In this document: positions 1-5,120 of the stretch, piece after piece
How the letters are laid out: the number at the start of each line of letters is the position of its first letter
Position numbering within the stretch: the stretch's first letter is position 1
DNA from: an uncultured Chitinophagaceae bacterium
GTDB taxonomy: Bacteria; Bacteroidota; Bacteroidia; Chitinophagales; Chitinophagaceae
Length of the DNA: 5,120 bases
Assembly (NCBI GenBank): GCA_946479005.1
Contig: CAMLEM010000148.1
Coordinates: forward strand, 1-5,120
Direction of reading: 5' to 3'
Translations under genes and position numbers: made by a program
Notes under the pieces: model-generated
What the model saw: the letters and a program-made list of their open reading frames with translations, nothing else
What the model was told of the DNA's origin: nothing
Database searches by the model: none

Positions 1-3000
1 CCGACCGCTGGATCATTTTCCTCTTCTTTATGATGGGTCTTTCCATCGGTGTTCACCTGCTGAACCTGCTGACCATTCCCGCCATCCTGATGGTTTATTA
101 TTACCGCCGTTACCAGCCAACCGTCAAGGGTGGCATCATTGCTTTCCTGGTGGGTTGTGTGCTTACGGGGATAATACAGGTTGGTGTCATCCAGTATTCG
201 ATGAAGGCAGCCGGCCAGTTCGACGTCTTCTTTACAAATTCCCTGGGAATGCCCTTCTTTGTAGGCTTTGCATTTTATTTTATCGTGATCACGGGGCTGG
301 TGATACTGGGACTTCGGTTTTCCGAGAAAAAGATCGACAAAACAAAATTCACCATCTGGTTCTCTGCTTTCATTCTTCTCCTACTCCTCCCCTTCCTGAT
401 GAAAAATGAAAGCGGGGGAATGAAATTCCTGAAGATCCTGCTGCTGGTTGGTATCGTCGCCACGGTGAGCTATTTCATTAAGTCCACCGGGATCAGGATC
501 CTCAAGCTCGGGCTTTGGTGCTACGCCTTCATTATGCTGGGCTACTGCCTTTATTTCACCACCCTGATCCGGTCGAACGCCAACCCCGCGATCGATATGA
601 ATAACGTGGACAACCCGATCAGCCTGGTATATTACCTGGCCCGTGAGCAATATGGTTCTGCACCTCTCATCTACGGGCCCCATTTTGCCGCGGATTATAA
701 ATACGGCTCCGATGGATACGTGGAACTGAAGGAAGGCGATATGAAATACGTGAAAGGAAAGAATGCAGAGGGCAAAGACCGCTATATCCCCATCGGGCGT
801 GACAAGGAACCTGTTTATGAAAGCAGTGATATGCATCTCTTCCCAAGGGTATGGGATTCAAGTAACGACCAGTTCCACGCAGATTTTTATGCCGACTGGC
901 TGAACATTCCGCAAAACCAATCTACCGGCAAATATGAAGACCCTTCCTATGGCGATCACGTGAACTGGTTCTTTACCTACCAGATGGGGCTGATGTACTG
1001 GAGATATTTTATGTGGAACTTCTCCGGCAAGCAGAATGATGTGCAGGGATTGGGTAACAAGCGTGACGGGAACTGGATCTCCGGGATACCGATGATCGAT
1101 AACGCACGCCTGGGCGACCAGTCGAAATTACCCGACAGCCTGAAAAACAATAAAGCGAGAAATACGCTTTACCTCATCCCCTTCCTGCTGGGGATTGTGG
1201 GATGCGTATATCAGTTCCTCAAGAACAAACGTGATTGGGTGGTGAGCTTCCTTCTTTTCTTCCTTACAGGACTTGCCGTAGTGATCTATCTTAACCAACC
1301 CGGCAACCAGCCGCGTGAACGTGACTATGCCTATGTGGGTTCTTTTTATGCCTTTGCGATCTGGATCGGCCTGGCGGTGGTCGCTTTCGTGAGAATGGCC
1401 AGGGAAAAGGCCGACAAGCTTACGTTCACAAATATGCTGGGATATGGCGCAGGTCTGACCTTTTTGGTTGCTCTTCTCAGCTGTGCCAACGACGGGCAGG
1501 GCACCTTTATCGCCTCAGCAATGATCACTGTTTTATTCGTTGCTTTTGCCGCGGCGGTCACTTATATATTGCGGGCCGTTTCCGGTAACAACAGGAATTT
1601 AAATATTGCGGCTGCTGTCATTTGTATGATCGCGCCGATCATTATGGCCAGCCAGGAATGGGACGATCACGACAGGAGTGGCAAAACCACAGCTCCTGAC
1701 CTGGCGAGGAACTATCTTGAAAGCTGCGCCCCGAACGCCATCATCTTCACCTTCGGTGATAATGATACCTATCCCTTATGGTATGCGCAGGAAGTGGAAG
1801 GTGTGAGGCCCGACATCCGGGTGATCAATAACAGCCTGCTGGGGATAGACTGGTATATCAACCAACTCCGGTACCAGGTGAACCAGGCGGATTCGGTGGA
1901 CGTACTCTGGACGCCTGAACAGATCGAAGGACATAACCGGGAATTCCTCAGATACCGCGAACAGGGTGAAGCCAATGCCTATTACGATCTCTATGATGTG
2001 ATGAAGAATGTATTGGGAAAACCCAATGTAGATCCGGAAACGGGCCGGGATGTGGGATTCGGCAGCTTCCCTGTATCCAGGTTCCAGGTACCTGTGGACG
2101 TGGACCTGGTGAAAAAGAATGGCACCGTGAACCCCGACGACAGCGTTCTCTCCGTGCTGCAATTCCAGATCCCCGAAAGCAAGCTTCAACAGGGATTGGT
2201 GAAAAGTGATTTCATCATCCTGAACATTATCGCCACCAACCAGTGGAAGAGACCCATCTACTTTACCGCTTTATATGGAGAGCTTGGATTTGGACAATAC
2301 CTGAGAAAAGACGGGCTGGCCTATCGCCTCGTGCCGGTGAACCTCGCTTCGCCGCAGGGCAACTGGACCGTTGACCAGGCCCTTCGCCAGGCGGGGCTGG
2401 GAGGAACACAGATCCGGGCAAATAACAGTGATACGATGTTCAACAATTTGATGAATGATTTTCGCTTTGGCAATGCAGGAAGCGGCAAGATCTATTATGA
2501 TGAAGAGAATCGTCGCCACCTGCTGAACATTCGTTCTTTATATGCTGAAGCTGCAGGGAACCTGGCTGATAAGGGTCGGAAGGACGATGCGCAAAAGCTG
2601 CTTGATAAGGTTGAAGCCGGTATTCATCCCGGAAGCCTCCCTTACGCAATGGTCAGCCGGTATAATAATCATAACCAGACCAGCCTGATCTACCTGGAAG
2701 CCGCGTATAAGGCGGAGAAGAAAGATCTTTCAGATAAGCTTCGCACCGCGATCCAGAAAGATCTCAGCCAGCAAATGGACTATTATGCGGCAATGGGTGG
2801 AATGTCGCGCGCCCAGCTTGACAAGCTGATGAACGACTATGAAGCGGCCCGGGAAGCGGCGCAAATGAAACTGATGTTCGCGCAAAGTGAAGCCGAACAG
2901 ACGGCGGCAAGAAGGGAAGCCAATATCGCGGAATATAATTTCAATGCAGCATTGCGGGCCCGGCAGAAAGGACTCCGTACGGAGATCCTGATCAACCGGG

Positions 3001-3119
3001 GCCTGATACAGGCGCTGGAGACCGTGGTTGCCAAATATGATCCTTCCAACGCGCCCCAGCCGGCACAACCCGTGGAGGGAGGACAACCGATCATTAATGC
3101 GCCGGACACCACTCGTTAA
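1..3119 (+). CDS. DUF2723 (TMEM260-like) multi-pass membrane glycosyltransferase, 5' truncated by the window edge
   Basis: The reading frame is already open at base 3 (DRWIIFLFF...), so the ATG at 30 is internal. About 1038 residues are visible, ending at TAA 3117-3119. Full-length DUF2723 proteins begin roughly 150-200 residues earlier with a segment containing WDCGEF-type acidic residues, which is not in view. I see about 12 hydrophobic segments. Six precede a soluble stretch (about nt 600-1150), and six follow it (about nt 1160-1665). The family hallmark NQPGNQPRERDYAYVG lies at about 1293-1340, FTFGDNDTYPLWYAQE at about 1746-1794, and NQWKRPIYFT at about 2239-2268. The last ~200 residues are helical and Ala/Glu/Gln-rich (about 2500-3030), followed by a Pro-rich tail. 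Human TMEM260 of this family is a protein O-mannosyltransferase. The bacterial activity is inferred by homology, and the acceptor is unknown. An intrinsic terminator follows, so the gene ends its transcription unit. Confidence 0.93.
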   Translation, partial: DRWIIFLFFMMGLSIGVHLLNLLTIPAILMVYYYRRYQPTVKGGIIAFLVGCVLTGIIQVGVIQYSMKAAGQFDVFFTNSLGMPFFVGFAFYFIVITGLVILGLRFSEKKIDKTKFTIWFSAFILLLLLPFLMKNESGGMKFLKILLLVGIVATVSYFIKSTGIRILKLGLWCYAFIMLGYCLYFTTLIRSNANPAIDMNNVDNPISLVYYLAREQYGSAPLIYGPHFAADYKYGSDGYVELKEGDMKYVKGKNAEGKDRYIPIGRDKEPVYESSDMHLFPRVWDSSNDQFHADFYADWLNIPQNQSTGKYEDPSYGDHVNWFFTYQMGLMYWRYFMWNFSGKQNDVQGLGNKRDGNWISGIPMIDNARLGDQSKLPDSLKNNKARNTLYLIPFLLGIVGCVYQFLKNKRDWVVSFLLFFLTGLAVVIYLNQPGNQPRERDYAYVGSFYAFAIWIGLAVVAFVRMAREKADKLTFTNMLGYGAGLTFLVALLSCANDGQGTFIASAMITVLFVAFAAAVTYILRAVSGNNRNLNIAAAVICMIAPIIMASQEWDDHDRSGKTTAPDLARNYLESCAPNAIIFTFGDNDTYPLWYAQEVEGVRPDIRVINNSLLGIDWYINQLRYQVNQADSVDVLWTPEQIEGHNREFLRYREQGEANAYYDLYDVMKNVLGKPNVDPETGRDVGFGSFPVSRFQVPVDVDLVKKNGTVNPDDSVLSVLQFQIPESKLQQGLVKSDFIILNIIATNQWKRPIYFTALYGELGFGQYLRKDGLAYRLVPVNLASPQGNWTVDQALRQAGLGGTQIRANNSDTMFNNLMNDFRFGNAGSGKIYYDEENRRHLLNIRSLYAEAAGNLADKGRKDDAQKLLDKVEAGIHPGSLPYAMVSRYNNHNQTSLIYLEAAYKAEKKDLSDKLRTAIQKDLSQQMDYYAAMGGMSRAQLDKLMNDYEAAREAAQMKLMFAQSEAEQTAARREANIAEYNFNAALRARQKGLRTEILINRGLIQALETVVAKYDPSNAPQPAQPVEGGQPIINAPDTTR

Positions 3120-3122
3120 GTA

Positions 3123-3304
3123 TTAACGAATATTGAATAGTGAAGAACGAATAATCTTGTTGGCAGTAACCACTTAACAGCGCCAAAAATCGAACAGCCT
3201 GATTTTTTGAGAGAAGTCAGGCTGTTTTTTTTTTCGCCTCTGATCCTGAGAGCCGTAACGAACAAAAAAGCTTTTTCAACGTTAAAGCATTTATTCACTA
3301 TTCA
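3123..3304. repeat. Short intergenic repeats flanking the terminator (11-bp inverted pair plus 8-bp direct pair)
   Basis: TGAATAGTGAA at 3134-3144 recurs as its exact reverse complement TTCACTATTCA at 3294-3304. The terminator lies between the two copies. On the left side AACGAATA occurs twice, at 3125-3132 and 3146-3153, 21 bases apart and flanking the left inverted copy. The pattern resembles decayed copies of a dispersed intergenic repeat, but the window holds too little to prove that. An 11-bp inverted match in an AT-rich gap can also arise by chance. Confidence 0.4.
3193..3234 (+). terminator. Rho-independent terminator after the DUF2723 gene
   Basis: A perfect 10-bp stem, AACAGCCTGA (3193-3202) with TCAGGCTGTT (3217-3226), encloses a 14-nt loop. 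A run of ten T overlaps the stem end and continues to 3234. It lies 73 bases after the DUF2723 stop and about 120 bases before the VWA start, so it most likely ends the upstream transcript and separates the two units. The A-rich bases just before the stem (about 3184-3194) give a weaker T-tract on the opposite strand. Some bidirectional function is possible, but no minus-strand gene is visible here. Confidence 0.9.
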
Positions 3305-3356
3305 CTTCCCATAGTTTACTTTTCGCTAACAGTAGAAATCAGTAAATTGAGGATAG

Positions 3357-4454
3357 ATGCGCGGTTTCAGATTCAGCAGATACGATCCCGGTCAACACGG
3401 CAAAACACGATTCGAGCAGCTGCTCGACCTTTTCTTGCAGCTTCTCACGTACACCAGCGGGGATGTTGCGGAAGCCCTGCAATGGCTGAATGAACTGGAC
3501 AAGGAATACAGGCTCACCGATGATGAGTATGGGATCGGTGATTTCCTCGACGAACTCAGGGAGAAAGGTTATCTCACGGATGACAATGAAAAGGGGCAGA
3601 TCCGGATCACGCCAAAAACCGAGCAGGGTATTCGTAAAAGAAGCCTGGAAGAGATCTTTGGTAAGCTGAAAAAAACCAAACAGGGCGATCATCATAGCTT
3701 TAAACCGGGCCAGGGGGATGAGATCAATCCGGAAACCCGGCAGTTCCAGTTTGGCGATATGCTGGAACAGATCGATTTCACCGAATCCATCCGCAACGCG
3801 CAGATCAACCACGGCATCGAAAGTTTCAGAATGAATGAAGAAGACCTGAGCATCCGTGAAACGGATTTCAAATCGCAGACTTCCACTGTCCTGATGATCG
3901 ACATCTCCCATTCGATGATCCTTTACGGAGAGGACCGGATCACCCCGGCGAAGAAGGTGGCGATGGCTTTGAGCGAGCTGATCACGACGAGATATCCCAA
4001 AGACACCCTGGACATCGTGGTCTTTGGAAATGATGCCTGGCCGATCGAGGTGAAGGACCTCCCCTACCTGCAGGTCGGGCCTTACCACACGAATACAGTG
4101 GCGGGACTGGAACTGGCAATGGACATACTCCGGAGAAGGAAGAATCCGAACAAGCAGATCTTTATGATCACGGACGGGAAACCCACCTGCCTGAAGATCG
4201 GGAAGCGTTATTATAAGAATAGTTTCGGCCTGGACCGGAAAGTGGTGAACCGCTGTATCAACCTGGCCGCGCAGTGCAAGAAGCTGAAAATTCCCATCAC
4301 CACTTTTATGATCGCGACGGACCCGTACCTGCAGCGATTTGTGCAGGAGTTTACGGAGATGAATAATGGAAAAGCGTTTTTCGCGTCGTTGGATAAATTA
4401 GGGGCGTTTATATTTAAGGATTTTGAAAGTGGAAAAAGGAAAACAGTTTATTGA
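3357..4454 (+). CDS. VWA-domain protein with intact MIDAS, likely partner of the downstream AAA+ ATPase
   Basis: The protein has 365 residues and no signal peptide or membrane segment, so it is probably cytoplasmic. The start is fixed by TAG at 3354-3356 directly before the ATG. A weak GAGGA (3349-3353) sits unusually close to it. Residues 1-~130 form a helical N-terminal region beginning MRGFRFSRYDPG. Residues ~176-350 are a von Willebrand factor A domain. Its MIDAS metal site is visible: D182-x-S184-x-S186 in DISHSM, Thr245/Thr247 in HTNT, and T272-D273 in ITDGKP. The layout matches the uncharacterised VWA family represented by COG4867. Members of that family occur beside AAA+ ATPases annotated 'magnesium chelatase' (for example Mycobacterium tuberculosis Rv0958/Rv0959), as here with the gene at 4924. 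By analogy with chelatase D subunits and MoxR-associated VWA proteins it may link ATPase to substrate. That role and any substrate are inference. A true Mg-chelatase role is unlikely, as no porphyrin genes are seen. Confidence 0.88.
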   Translation: MRGFRFSRYDPGQHGKTRFEQLLDLFLQLLTYTSGDVAEALQWLNELDKEYRLTDDEYGIGDFLDELREKGYLTDDNEKGQIRITPKTEQGIRKRSLEEIFGKLKKTKQGDHHSFKPGQGDEINPETRQFQFGDMLEQIDFTESIRNAQINHGIESFRMNEEDLSIRETDFKSQTSTVLMIDISHSMILYGEDRITPAKKVAMALSELITTRYPKDTLDIVVFGNDAWPIEVKDLPYLQVGPYHTNTVAGLELAMDILRRRKNPNKQIFMITDGKPTCLKIGKRYYKNSFGLDRKVVNRCINLAAQCKKLKIPITTFMIATDPYLQRFVQEFTEMNNGKAFFASLDKLGAFIFKDFESGKRKTVY

Positions 4455-4484
4455 GTATGGAAACTCGAAGGGTCTTCCTTTAGG

Positions 4485-4513
4485 TTTTGCCGGGAAGACG
4501 GGAAGGCGGGAAG
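4485..4513 (+). repeat. Left inverted-repeat arm, three 8-bp GGGAAG units
   Basis: TTTTGCCGGGAAG is followed by two more 8-bp units. The units are CCGGGAAG (4490-4497), ACGGGAAG (4498-4505) and GCGGGAAG (4506-4513). The arm matches the reverse complement of 4882-4910 over 29 bases with two mismatches, because units two and three have swapped first bases. It begins 30 bases after the VWA stop. Just upstream, GTCTTCC (4472-4478) can pair with GGAAGAC (4493-4499), giving a 7-bp stem over a 14-base loop, so the arm could alternatively fold locally. An A-run (4514-4521) follows on the inner side. Confidence 0.85.
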
Positions 4514-4571
4514 AAAAAAAACTGTTTTTTGGTGTTTTTTTCCCAGGCGTGGAAATGGAGGTTGGTGGAAC

Positions 4572-4862
4572 TTGGGTAGAAAAAAAATGTGTCATGAACT
4601 TAGAAAAAAAAATATCCAGTTTAAACGCCAGGTAGATCTCCCGGTAATTTATGACGGGCTTTTTTTTAATGAAAGCCTAAGACTGGACGTTTTTGTAGAT
4701 GAACTAATCGTTTGTGAATTAAAAGCTGTTGAGGTATTAAATCCGGTTTGGGCAGCTCAGGTCAGAAGTCATCTCAAATTGTTGGAAAAACATGTAGGAT
4801 TCGTAATAAACTTCAATGTTCCATTGATTCGTGACGGGATCCGGAGGATCTGCCAGATTTGA
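4572..4862 (+). pseudogene. GxxExxY-family protein (PD-(D/E)XK nuclease superfamily), 5' end degraded
   Basis: From TTG 4572 (or ATG 4587) to TGA 4860-4862 the frame encodes 91-96 residues. They match the C-terminal three quarters of GxxExxY proteins, usually about 125 residues: CHELRKKNIQFKRQVDLPV, then RLDVFVDELIVCELKAVE, and near the end VGFVINFNVPLIRDGIRR. The nuclease-like core is present: Asp at 4686-4688, and Glu and Lys of the ExK motif at 4716-4718 and 4722-4724. The N-terminal signature that names the family (typically GLLExVY) is not intact in any frame. Traces seem scattered: EV at 4558-4563, ELG then TAG at 4568-4579, and VEKKC at 4576-4590, before the frame resumes at CHEL (4590). 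Runs of eight and nine A make slippage or sequencing error plausible. There is no good ribosome site. The family's function is not established. The remnant could still be expressed as a short protein from ATG 4587, but decay is more likely. Confidence 0.72.
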
Positions 4863-4881
4863 CCGAAAAACTCAAGATTCC

Positions 4882-4910
4882 CTTCCCGTCTTCCCGCCTT
4901 CCCGGCAAAA
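4882..4910 (-). repeat. Right inverted-repeat arm, three 8-bp GGGAAG units on the minus strand
   Basis: On the + strand the units read CTTCCCGT (4882-4889), CTTCCCGC (4890-4897) and CTTCCCGG (4898-4905), followed by CAAAA. The reverse complement matches 4485-4513 over 29 bases with two mismatches. The outermost 13 bases (TTTTGCCGGGAAG) are identical in both arms, and both face outward. The arm begins 20 bases after the GxxExxY stop and ends 13 bases before the ATPase start, so it lies within the leader of that gene. In a VWA-to-ATPase transcript the two arms could pair over a loop of about 370 bases. Confidence 0.85.
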
Positions 4911-4923
4911 AAAGTAAATAAAA

Positions 4924-5120
4924 ATGACCCTTCAAAACATCAAAACCCTCGGAGAACTGAAAAATTCTGGTTACAAGTCCCGCCCGATTAAAGAAGAGAT
5001 CCGCCAGAACCTGGTGAAAAAACTAAAATCCGGAGAGACCACTTTTCCCGGCATCGTAGGATATGAAGACACAGTGGTCCCGGATGTGGAAAGGGCCCTG
5101 CTCAGTAAGCACAACATTCT
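4924..5120 (+). CDS. AAA+ ATPase of the ChlI/MoxR-like 'magnesium chelatase' type, N-terminal 65 residues (3' truncated by the window edge)
   Basis: ATG 4924 opens a frame that runs to the window end. An in-frame TAA at 4915-4917 excludes nearby upstream starts. No Shine-Dalgarno is seen, only an A-rich leader, which is normal for Bacteroidota. The product begins MTLQNIKTLGELK and contains FPGIVGYEDTVVPDVERALL (about 5046-5105) followed by SKHNI. I recognise this as the N-terminus of roughly 500-residue AAA+ proteins in Bacteroidota annotated as magnesium chelatase or sigma-54-interacting regulator. 'GYEDTV' followed by an 'ERALLS-HNI' type helix precedes the Walker A loop in these proteins. 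Walker A and B, the sensors and the lid are beyond the window, so ATPase competence cannot be judged. The neighbouring VWA protein at 3357-4454 supports an ATPase/VWA pair. Real chelation of Mg into protoporphyrin is unlikely, and the cellular target is unknown. Confidence 0.8.
   Translation, partial: MTLQNIKTLGELKNSGYKSRPIKEEIRQNLVKKLKSGETTFPGIVGYEDTVVPDVERALLSKHNI

Larger units (their letters stand above)
4485..4910. mobile_element. Putative small cassette: GxxExxY remnant between inverted repeat arrays
   Basis: A 426-bp unit is defined by two 29-bp inverted arms, and its interior holds a single AT-rich gene remnant. A hand count of 4621-4860 gives 95 G+C in 240 bases (about 40%), against about 54% in three sampled rows of the VWA gene. 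The unit separates a VWA gene from the ATPase expected to be its operon partner. Together these suggest an insertion. Against this, no target-site duplication is visible next to either arm, no transposase is encoded, and the boundaries rest only on the repeats. Confidence 0.35.

Noticed and set aside
3312..3350. Possible Bacteroidota promoter for the VWA gene (TAGTTTAC at 3312-3319 or TAAATTGA at 3343-3350).
   Set aside because: Both match TAnnTTTG only partly, no convincing -33 TTTG box is correctly spaced, and the second is too close to the start codon. A promoter must lie after the terminator, but its exact site is not supported.
3339..4088. A 249-residue minus-strand frame opposite the VWA gene.
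   Set aside because: It is antisense to a well-supported VWA gene with an intact MIDAS, resembles no family I know, and arises from codon bias of the real gene.
4514..4541. A-run followed by T-runs after the left arm, considered as a terminator for the VWA gene.
   Set aside because: There is no GC-rich stem directly before the T-runs. The A/T pairing alone would be too weak.
4423..4635. A 70-residue + strand frame overlapping the VWA end and the GxxExxY remnant.
   Set aside because: It reads through the repeat array and A/T runs and is low-complexity. Only its end may contain relic pieces of the GxxExxY N-terminus, so it is not a gene in itself.
4838..4850. GATCC-GGA-GGATC hairpin near the end of the GxxExxY remnant.
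   Set aside because: It lies inside the codons for the conserved DGIRRI segment and has no T-run, so it is explained by coding sequence.

Overview
The window looks like the chromosome of a Bacteroidota bacterium, most likely Chitinophagaceae or a close relative. This rests on the long DUF2723 membrane protein with the motif NQPGNQPRERDYAYVG, the lack of strong Shine-Dalgarno sites, the A-rich leaders, and the paired von Willebrand factor A (VWA) and AAA+ genes of the type often annotated 'magnesium chelatase' in that phylum. The taxonomic call is inference from protein style. All genes read on the + strand, and flanking coding GC is roughly 50-55% by hand count of a few rows.

Layout: (1) positions 1-3119 hold the 3' part of a large DUF2723 gene (TMEM260-like, putative protein O-mannosyltransferase) whose N-terminal catalytic part lies upstream of the window. 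(2) A 237-base gap carries a clear intrinsic terminator at 3193-3234. The terminator sits between two inverted copies of an 11-bp repeat. (3) Positions 3357-4454 encode a complete VWA protein with an intact MIDAS metal site. (4) A 469-base gap, 4455-4923, would be expected to be short between partner genes. Instead it holds an AT-rich remnant of a GxxExxY-family gene (PD-(D/E)XK nuclease superfamily) at 4572-4862. The remnant is bracketed by two 29-bp arms in inverted orientation, each made of three 8-bp units of the form (C/A/G)CGGGAAG. (5) Positions 4924-5120 hold the start of an AAA+ ATPase gene that runs off the window.

The VWA and AAA+ proteins probably work together: an ATPase ring plus a metal-dependent VWA adaptor, as in MoxR/VWA and chelatase I/D pairs. 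Their substrate cannot be told from this sequence. The most unusual feature is the repeat-bracketed GxxExxY remnant between them. It resembles a small inserted cassette, with different base composition, inverted terminal arrays and a decayed 5' end. No target-site duplication is visible, so its mobility is a hypothesis.
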